A stretch of DNA of 64,000 bases from Anaerostipes sp. (GTDB lineage Bacteria; Bacillota; Clostridia; Lachnospirales; Lachnospiraceae): contig NZ_JAGZSD010000020.1 in the NCBI RefSeq assembly GCF_018381315.1, positions 30,008 to 94,007 on the forward strand. Direction: 5' to 3'. Position numbers and translations under genes: made by a program. Below, in pieces: positions 58,634-64,000 of this stretch; position 1 is the first letter of the stretch, and the number at the start of each line of letters is the position of its first letter. The notes beneath the pieces are model-generated. The model saw nothing but the letters and a program-made list of their open reading frames with translations, did no database searches and was not told where the DNA came from.

Positions 58634-59233
58634 GCTTTTAAGTCCCAGGATACCGGCGATTTGCCGTCTGGTCTCATCAAGGCTTCCGGAATTGTCGATG
58701 ATGTGTGTCGCCGCATTCCGGAAGCTTTCTTCTCCCGGCTGGCTTTTGATCATAGAGGCCGTCTTTTCATCAGAATAGCCCCTTCCTTCTTTCAGTCTCT
58801 GAAATCTCAGATCTTCTCTGGCAAACACATACCAAAGCTGGTCAAATCTCTGCTCAAATTCTGCACCTGTAAGCAGGGCTGCTTCATAAACAATAAGCCC
58901 GATCTTTGGGTCCTTCTCCATCACATCCATCCGGCGCATGATCTCTTTTACAACCTGGGGATGTGTCAGGCTGTTTAACAGCCTGAGTTTATCTTCATCC
59001 TGAAACACAACGGCACCCAGGGCAGCACGGTCAATCTCTCCCTTATCTGTAAGAATCTTTTTCCCGAACTGCTTCACCACCGCTTCATAACAGACAGCAC
59101 CCGGCTCCATCAGTTCATGGGCCACCCGGTCTGCCTCAATGAGGCCGGCACCGTAATCCTCTTTGAGAATATTCAAAACTTCACTTTTGCCGGAGCCTAC
59201 GCCGCCGGTAATTCCAATAACTTTTTTCTTCAT
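58628..59233 (-). CDS. coaE: Dephospho-CoA kinase
   Basis: 201 residues. The P-loop KVIGITGGVGSGKSEVLNIL is at the N-terminus, followed by LIEADRVAHELMEPG (the conserved Asp-Arg-Val), HPQVVKEIMRRM and the C-terminal IDNSGSLDETRRQI. It phosphorylates dephospho-CoA in the last step of CoA synthesis. It abuts polA directly, its ATG right after the polA stop, so they are co-transcribed, the common polA-coaE order. Confidence 0.96.
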   Translation of the reverse strand: MKKKVIGITGGVGSGKSEVLNILKEDYGAGLIEADRVAHELMEPGAVCYEAVVKQFGKKILTDKGEIDRAALGAVVFQDEDKLRLLNSLTHPQVVKEIMRRMDVMEKDPKIGLIVYEAALLTGAEFEQRFDQLWYVFAREDLRFQRLKEGRGYSDEKTASMIKSQPGEESFRNAATHIIDNSGSLDETRRQIAGILGLKSL

Positions 59234-61867
59234 TTATTTAGCCTCGTACCAGCTGCTTCCTGTGTGAATGTCAATGCTCAGCGGTACAGAAAGCTTAGCT
59301 GCGCTCATCATCTCTTTTGTAAGAATTTCTTTTACTTCTTCTGCTTCGCTGTTATGGGCTTCCACAAGAAGTTCATCGTGAATCTGCAGGATCAGCCGGG
59401 ACTTCAGTTTTCTTTTCTTCAGCTCCATATTGACACGGATCATGGCGATCTTAATAATATCGGCCGCTGTCCCCTGGATCGGAGAATTCATGGCAACCCT
59501 CTCCCCAAAATTCCTCTGCATAAAGTTGCTGGACTTTAATTCAGGAATCGGACGGATCCGCTGGAACATCGTGGATACAAAGCCCTCTTCTTTTCCTTTT
59601 TCTACTTCCCTGTTTAAATATTCCTTTACCTTCGGGTATGTCTCAAAATACTTGTCAATATAAGCCTGCGCCTGTTTTCTTGTAATCTTCAGATCCTGGC
59701 TTAAGCCAAAAGCGCTGAGCCCGTAGACAATACCGAAGTTGACTGCCTTGGCATCTCTTCTCTGGATGCTGGTGACCTGATCGATCGGCACCCCAAACAC
59801 CTCAGATGCCGTTCTGGCATGAATGTCCTGTTCCATCTCATATGCATGGATCAGATTTTCATCTCCTGAGAGATGAGCCAGCACCCGCAGTTCGATCTGT
59901 GAGTAATCCGCATCTACAAAAGTATAACCGTCCTCGGGCAAAAACACCTTGCGGATGGCTCTTCCAAGTTCTACCCTGGCTGGAATATTCTGAAGATTGG
60001 GTTCTGTGCTGCTGATTCTCCCGGTTGCCGTAATGGTCTGGTTGAACTTGCCGTGAATCCTCTCATCGTCCCCGATGTAGTTTGCCAGTCCGTCAGCATA
60101 TGTGGATTTCAGCTTCGTCAGCTGCCTGTACTCAAGAATATAAGAAATGATCGGATATAAATGTTCAATTTTTTCCAGCACATCCACGCTGGTGGAATAA
60201 CCGGTCTTTGTCTTTTTCCCACCTTCCAGCTTCATATGCTCAAAGAGAACCACACCCAGCTGTTTCGGAGAATTGATGTTAAATTCTTCACCGGCTTCCT
60301 TATAAATCAGATCCTTAAGCTCCTCAATTCGGCCGACCAGCTGGTCTCCGTACTGCTTCAAAGCTTTTCTGTCCACATGGATACCTCTTGTTTCCATGTC
60401 ATGGAGCGCCACCATAGTCGGTATCTCAATCTCTTCATATAAAGAAAGCATTCCGGTCTCACTGAGCTTCTTCTTCAGCGGCTCCACACAGGCACGTGCC
60501 ACATAAGCCTCATAGCCGATGATCTGTTCCCCTTCCGGAATCAGCTCTCCCTGTTCAAATATACTTTTCTTCTTGTCCAGAAGCTCCTTTTTAGACGGCA
60601 GCATAATGCCAAGATAATCTCTGGAAATATCATCGTACTCATAGGTGCTCTTTAGAGGATTTAAAAGATATGCAGCTAAAGCGGCATCAAAAATACTCTT
60701 ATCTTCCTCACTCAAAGAAAGCTCGTCCAGATATTCCTTAACATTCATCATACTGACTTCCGGCACTGACCGGTAAAGATCACCCGCCTGTCCCATAAGA
60801 TATTCGTCTGTCAAAAAGCCTTCCGTCTGAAACAGAAATACTTTTGTCCCTTCCGTACAAAGGCCGAGAAATGTCCCGCCCTGCTCATGGTAAACCGCAA
60901 GTCCTGCTGTCCGGCTCTTTTTGGCATCAGAAAAAATCCGGTCAGCTTCATCCAAATCTGAAACCTTATGAAGTTCAACAGAAAACTCTTCCCCGTGCTC
61001 TCCTTCGAACTTCTTTAAGACAGACTTAAACTCAAGCTTTTTCAGCAGCTGGTAAGCCTCCCCTGTAAAGATGTCATCCAGTCTGGCTTCCTCAAAAGAA
61101 AGCTTGATTGGACAGTCCAGCTTAATGGTTGCCAGCTCTTTGCTGAGAACTCCCTGTTCGTAAAACTCTTCCAGCTTATTCTTAGCACGCTTCGGCATGA
61201 CATCCTCGATATGCTCATGGGCATTTTCAATACTTTTGAACTCCTTGATAATCTTAGCCGCTGTCTTTTCCCCGATGCCCGGAATCCCCGGTATATTATC
61301 AGATGCATCGCCCATCAGCGCTTTCATATCAATGAATTCTTTCGGCGTCACCCCATATGCTTCCATAACGTCTTTTGCAAAATAATCTTCCACTACATTT
61401 CCGCCGCCCTTTGTCTTAGGAATACGGATCTGTACATTTTCCGTAGCCAGCTGCAGAAGATCCCGGTCCCCGGAAATAATCCTCACCTGAAATCCTTCGG
61501 ATTCTCCGATCACAGACATTGTCCCAAGCAGGTCATCCGCTTCATAACCTTCTTCCATCATAAGAGGAATGTCCATAGCTTTGAGCACTTCTTTGATCAC
61601 CGGAACCTGTTCTCTCAGTTCCTCCGGCATAGGCTTTCTCGTTCCTTTATACTCTTTGAACATCTCATGCCTGAAGGTGGGCGCTTTTAAATCAAAAGCC
61701 ACTGCAAAATGGGTTGGCTTTTCCTCATCCAAAAACTTAAACATGATATTTAAAAATCCAAGGATCGCATTTGTATGCAGCCCCTGGCTGTTGGTCATAT
61801 CCGGAAGTGCATAAAATGCCCGGTTCAGGATGCTGTGGCCGTCAATCAGCATTAATTTTTTTTCCAT
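59234..61867 (-). CDS. polA: DNA polymerase I
   Basis: 877 residues. The N-terminal 5' nuclease (1-290) has LIDGHSILNRAFYALPDM, GYEADDLLG and SGDRDLLQL. The polymerase domain (about 480-877) has motif A DADYSQIELRVLAHLSG, motif B RRDAKAVNFGIVYGLSAFG and motif C LQIHDELLVEA. The middle 3'-5' exonuclease fold has lost its catalytic acids (AGLAVYHEQGG where DxE is expected), so it should lack proofreading, as in Bacillus. The start at 61867 is behind AAAGGAG; an upstream extension is not family-like. Confidence 0.97.
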   Translation of the reverse strand: MEKKLMLIDGHSILNRAFYALPDMTNSQGLHTNAILGFLNIMFKFLDEEKPTHFAVAFDLKAPTFRHEMFKEYKGTRKPMPEELREQVPVIKEVLKAMDIPLMMEEGYEADDLLGTMSVIGESEGFQVRIISGDRDLLQLATENVQIRIPKTKGGGNVVEDYFAKDVMEAYGVTPKEFIDMKALMGDASDNIPGIPGIGEKTAAKIIKEFKSIENAHEHIEDVMPKRAKNKLEEFYEQGVLSKELATIKLDCPIKLSFEEARLDDIFTGEAYQLLKKLEFKSVLKKFEGEHGEEFSVELHKVSDLDEADRIFSDAKKSRTAGLAVYHEQGGTFLGLCTEGTKVFLFQTEGFLTDEYLMGQAGDLYRSVPEVSMMNVKEYLDELSLSEEDKSIFDAALAAYLLNPLKSTYEYDDISRDYLGIMLPSKKELLDKKKSIFEQGELIPEGEQIIGYEAYVARACVEPLKKKLSETGMLSLYEEIEIPTMVALHDMETRGIHVDRKALKQYGDQLVGRIEELKDLIYKEAGEEFNINSPKQLGVVLFEHMKLEGGKKTKTGYSTSVDVLEKIEHLYPIISYILEYRQLTKLKSTYADGLANYIGDDERIHGKFNQTITATGRISSTEPNLQNIPARVELGRAIRKVFLPEDGYTFVDADYSQIELRVLAHLSGDENLIHAYEMEQDIHARTASEVFGVPIDQVTSIQRRDAKAVNFGIVYGLSAFGLSQDLKITRKQAQAYIDKYFETYPKVKEYLNREVEKGKEEGFVSTMFQRIRPIPELKSSNFMQRNFGERVAMNSPIQGTAADIIKIAMIRVNMELKKRKLKSRLILQIHDELLVEAHNSEAEEVKEILTKEMMSAAKLSVPLSIDIHTGSSWYEAK

Positions 61868-61980
61868 AGGTCTGTCTTCTCCTTTATTTCTATGAGTCAT
61901 TTTAGCATAAGGAAAAATGAAAAGAAAGGGGGCAGACACAAAAGAAGCTATTTCTCTTTCTGTGCAAATAAACAGAACAG

Positions 61981-62016
61981 CTGAATTCCTTTCGGCATGC
62001 ACTGAAAAGAATTCAA
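61981..62016 (-). terminator. Possible cysK terminator
   Basis: TGAATTCCTTTC (61982-61993) with GAAAAGAATTCA (62004-62015) makes a 12-bp stem with one mismatch. The T run on the minus strand is weak, so this is tentative. Confidence 0.35.
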
Positions 62017-62073
62017 CCGTCCACAGGTCTTTCCTATATTTTATTTTTAACTGCTGCTTCTGTCATCCTGAGA

Positions 62074-63003
62074 TCAGGAAAACATCGGTGTAGAGAGATA
62101 TCTGTCACCGGTATCCGGCAGCAGGGCTACAATCTTCTTTCCTTTGTTCTCCGGACGTTTTGCCAGCTGGACTGCTGCCCAGAGAGCCGCCCCTGAAGAA
62201 ATGCCCACAAGAATTCCTTCTTTTCTTGCAATGGCTCTTCCTAATTCAAATGCATCCGCATCCTCCACAGTAATGATCTCGTCATAAATCTTTGTATTCA
62301 GCACATCCGGCACAAATCCTGCTCCGATTCCCTGGATTTTGTGAGGTCCGCTCTGACCCTTTGAGAGCACTGGAGATCCGGACGGCTCCACGGCTACGAT
62401 CTGAATATCAGGATTTTTTTCTTTCAGATATTCCCCGGTCCCTGTGATGGTTCCGCCAGTTCCGATGCCGGAGACAAAAATATCCACCTCTCCGTCTGTA
62501 TCATTCCAGATTTCAGGCCCTGTTGTTTTCTTATGACGTTTTGGATTTGAAGAATTTACAAACTGACCCGGAATGAAGCTGTTTTCAAGCTCTTTAGCCA
62601 GTTCCTCAGCCTTCGCGATAGCTCCGTTCATGCCTTTGGTACCATCTGTCAGTACAACTTCCGCACCATAAGCCTTTAACAGATTTCTCCGCTCCACACT
62701 CATCGTCTCCGGCATTGTGAGAATGATCCGGTATCCCCTGGACGCCGCAATGGATGCCAATCCGATCCCTGTATTACCGGAAGTAGGTTCAATAATCACA
62801 GATCCTTCTTTTAATTTCCCCGCTGCCTCTGCATCCTCGATCATCTGTGCAGCTACACGGTCTTTGACGCTTCCTGCCGGATTGAAGTATTCCAGCTTGG
62901 CAATAATCTGCGCATCTGCTCCATATTCCTTTTCCAGACGGTTTAAGCGCACCAGCGGTGTATTTCCTATTAATTCTGTCACATTCTGATATATTCCTGC
63001 CAT
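62074..63003 (-). CDS. cysK: Cysteine synthase A (O-acetylserine sulfhydrylase)
   Basis: 309 residues. The PLP lysine is in NPAGSVKDRVAAQMI. EPTSGNTGIGLASIAASRG binds the substrate, GIGTGGTITGTGEYL binds the phosphate, and ISSGAALWA is near the end. It makes cysteine from O-acetylserine and sulfide. The ATG at 63003 has better spacing from GGAG than the one at 63009. The Rrf2-type regulator next door and shared promoter motifs suggest control by cysteine or Fe-S status. The sulfide could come from asrABC (inference). Confidence 0.95.
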   Translation of the reverse strand: MAGIYQNVTELIGNTPLVRLNRLEKEYGADAQIIAKLEYFNPAGSVKDRVAAQMIEDAEAAGKLKEGSVIIEPTSGNTGIGLASIAASRGYRIILTMPETMSVERRNLLKAYGAEVVLTDGTKGMNGAIAKAEELAKELENSFIPGQFVNSSNPKRHKKTTGPEIWNDTDGEVDIFVSGIGTGGTITGTGEYLKEKNPDIQIVAVEPSGSPVLSKGQSGPHKIQGIGAGFVPDVLNTKIYDEIITVEDADAFELGRAIARKEGILVGISSGAALWAAVQLAKRPENKGKKIVALLPDTGDRYLSTPMFS

Positions 63004-63047
63004 AATCATTCTCCTTTTCTATATTCCTATATTTCCTACGTGTTTAG

Positions 63048-63058
63048 TATGTTATAAT
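63048..63058. promoter_or_regulatory. Rrf2-operator candidate (copy 1, cysK promoter)
   Basis: TATGTTATAAT overlaps the -10 box of the cysK promoter. The identical 11-mer occurs at 63099-63109, and TATGTTATAT lies in the rrf2 leader (63677-63686). Confidence 0.4.
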
Positions 63059-63085
63059 TATATAGAACAATATTTCCTTTGTCAA
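63057..63085 (-). promoter_or_regulatory. cysK promoter
   Basis: Minus strand TTGACA (63080-63085) and TATAAT (63057-63062) are 17 nt apart: a perfect sigma-A promoter about 54 nt upstream of the cysK start. Confidence 0.85.
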
Positions 63086-63098
63086 TCCCTTTTTTAGG

Positions 63099-63109
63099 TA
63101 TGTTATAAT
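63099..63109. promoter_or_regulatory. Rrf2-operator candidate (copy 2)
   Basis: A second exact TATGTTATAAT, about 14 bp upstream of the cysK -35. It also looks like a plus-strand -10 box (TATAAT 63104-63109) with TTGTCA at 63079-63084, spacing 19. Confidence 0.4.
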
Positions 63110-63153
63110 GGGAGCAGAAACCATGCGAAACCATTTAAAGCAAGGAGAATTGA

Positions 63154-63174
63154 ATGAAAATAGATATGAAATAA
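63154..63174 (+). other. Six-codon reading frame with strong ribosome binding site (MKIDMK)
   Basis: AAGGAG (63142-63147) stands 6 nt before an ATG that reads MKIDMK and stops at TAA, inside the following hairpin. It may be a leader peptide, the start of a deleted gene, or chance. No longer frame continues it. Confidence 0.3.
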
Positions 63175-63200
63175 GCTTCTCAGACACCTGGGAAGCTTAT
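63171..63200. terminator. Hairpin between cysK promoter region and rrf2 (terminator candidate)
   Basis: A 13-bp stem, ATAAGCTTCTCAG (63171-63183) with CTGGGAAGCTTAT (63188-63200, one G-T), has a 4-nt loop. The T runs are weak on both sides. It could end rrf2 transcripts (minus) and the tiny plus-strand unit. Confidence 0.6.
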
Positions 63201-63209
63201 TAAATCTTT

Positions 63210-63647
63210 CTATATTACAAAATCATTTCCGCCCTTTGATGCAGCACGGTCTAAAATATCCTGTATGGTAATGCCGTTTAAATAGTCTCTCACAGCTTTT
63301 TCAAGTCCTTCCCATATAAAGATGGTGGGACAGTCATAGTACCGGTCACACTGGTTCGTCTCATCATCCAGGCACGCCACCGGGGCAATGCTTCCTTCTG
63401 TGATCTCAAGCACATCGGCAATCGTATATTCTGAAGGCTTTTTGGAAAGCTGATATCCCCCTCTTGGTCCTCTCAGGCTTTTTAAATATCCACACACACT
63501 GAGCTGCCGCACAATCTGCTCTAAATACTTAATAGAGATTCCCTGGCGTTTTGATACATCCTTTAATGAAATCCATTCTCCTGTATTGTGCTGTGCCAGA
63601 TCATATAACAGACGAACCGCATATCTTCCTTTTGTTGAGATTTTCAT
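63210..63647 (-). CDS. Rrf2 family transcriptional regulator (IscR/CymR-like) with three cysteines
   Basis: 145 residues. The winged HTH reads KISTKGRYAVRLLYDLAQHN, GISIKYLEQIVRQLSVCGYL and SLRGPRGGYQLSKKP, typical of Rrf2. Three cysteines at residues 92, 100 and 106 (ACLDDETNQCDRYYDC) sit where IscR binds its [2Fe-2S] cluster (92, 98, 104). Bacillus CymR lacks them, so this protein may be an Fe-S sensor rather than a pure CysK-dependent CymR. It is upstream of cysK on the same strand. GGAGGG precedes the ATG. Confidence 0.9.
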   Translation of the reverse strand: MKISTKGRYAVRLLYDLAQHNTGEWISLKDVSKRQGISIKYLEQIVRQLSVCGYLKSLRGPRGGYQLSKKPSEYTIADVLEITEGSIAPVACLDDETNQCDRYYDCPTIFIWEGLEKAVRDYLNGITIQDILDRAASKGGNDFVI

Positions 63648-63690
63648 GGGTTCCCTCCTTATTCCTACTTTTTCTCTATGTTATATCCTT

Positions 63691-63719
63691 ATTGTAAAGA
63701 ATCTGCTCCTGTCTGTCAA
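63691..63719 (-). promoter_or_regulatory. rrf2 promoter
   Basis: Minus strand TTGACA (63714-63719) and TACAAT (63691-63696) are 17 nt apart. The motif TATGTTATAT (63677-63686) follows within the likely initial transcript, fitting autoregulation. Confidence 0.75.
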
Positions 63720-63789
63720 AGTGTTTTTCTCTATTAAAATGATCTCTTTTGTTTTGACAAAATATGTCCATAAAACTCAGCGTTTATTA

Positions 63790-63818
63790 TTGACAATCTG
63801 AATTAGAGATGATATTAT
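63790..63818 (+). promoter_or_regulatory. tRNA-Leu promoter
   Basis: TTGACA (63790-63795) and TATTAT (63813-63818) are 17 nt apart, 22 nt before the tRNA. Confidence 0.8.
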
Positions 63819-63840
63819 AGTCAAGGTCGTTATGACGTAA

Positions 63841-63924
63841 GCCGGCGTGTCGGAATTGGCAGACGAGACAGACTCAAAATCTGTTGTCCTTACGGGCGTA
63901 TGGGTTCGAGTCCCATTGCCGGCA
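63841..63924 (+). tRNA. tRNA-Leu (anticodon CAA)
   Basis: The acceptor stem GCCGGCG (63841-63847) pairs with TGCCGGC (63917-63923); discriminator A. The anticodon arm ACAGA-CTCAAAA-TCTGT gives anticodon CAA, reading UUG. A long variable arm, as required for tRNA-Leu, and the T arm ATGGG-TTCGAGT-CCCAT are present. The 3' CCA is not encoded. Confidence 0.97.
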
Positions 63925-63934
63925 TCTGTGGTAT

Positions 63935-63977
63935 ATAGCTGAATCCCTTGTATTTCTTGGGGTTTGGCTATTTTTTT
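63935..63977 (+). terminator. tRNA-Leu terminator
   Basis: ATAGCTGAATCCC (63935-63947) pairs with GGGGTTTGGCTAT (63959-63971) with wobble pairs, followed directly by seven T residues. Confidence 0.85.
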
Positions 63978-64000
63978 ATCCTCAAAAAAATACATATGTT

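Noticed and set aside
63841..63977. tRNA-Leu as an attachment site of an integrated element
   Set aside because: No integrase and no repeat of the tRNA 3' end are visible within the window; what follows beyond the edge is unknown.
63777..63995. 72-codon minus-strand frame at the window end
   Set aside because: It crosses the tRNA-Leu gene and its promoter in antisense.

Overview
The window is a chromosomal segment of a low-to-mid GC, Gram-positive anaerobe of the class Clostridia. It most resembles the family Lachnospiraceae; a genus such as Anaerostipes is only a guess. The evidence is the gene content and order: the ireB-ruvX-DUF1292-fur-RNase J-mltG-like-trmR-U32 block, hrcA-grpE-dnaK-dnaJ with a CIRCE element, the anaerobic sulfite reductase asrABC, several beta-glucoside/cellobiose PTS systems, a sigV/rsiV pair, and strong AGGAGG-type ribosome binding sites. 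No ribosomal RNA, CRISPR array, insertion sequence or prophage was found. Most genes lie on the minus strand.

Layout. 0-4.4 kb: a TetR regulator cut by the window edge, a phasin-like/UbiB kinase pair, and a divergent LysR/PhzF pair. 4.4-11.5 kb: an RNA and cell-wall housekeeping block ending in tRNA wobble-uridine modification genes, preceded by mtaB. 11.6-18.2 kb: a small HPr/Crh-like protein, then thiI-cysteine desulfurase-rsmE-prmA, a HAD hydrolase and a cation/proton antiporter. 18.2-41.3 kb: an accessory carbohydrate region with three PTS systems. The first has a GH1 enzyme, a phosphotriesterase-family protein and a nitroreductase. The second has a GH4 enzyme and a mutarotase. The third is a cellobiose-type IIA/IIB/IIC system with GH1. 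Two RpiR regulators and one LicR-type PRD activator sit beside them, and asrABC lies in the middle.

41.3-50 kb: the classical heat-shock operon under HrcA/CIRCE. Directly upstream of its promoter lies a second chaperone unit: a zinc-ribbon membrane protein, a DUF5685 protein, a J-domain protein and a second full-length DnaK. This second unit is the least explained system in the window. 50-63 kb: TfoX-like protein, tyrS, pepD, UPF0210 with its ACT partner, a WalJ-like hydrolase, sigV/rsiV behind an ECF-type promoter, a GNAT-YoaP protein, coaE, polA, cysK and an Rrf2 regulator with three cysteines. The window ends with tRNA-Leu(CAA).

Non-coding items of note are a 92-nt cloverleaf-like fold at 18.4 kb, two ungapped copies of one dispersed inverted-repeat family at 35.8 and 50.9 kb, a repeated TATGTTATAA-type motif around the rrf2 and cysK promoters, and a tiny transcription unit at 63.1 kb. 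All homology statements come from reading motifs and gene order by eye; no database search was run.
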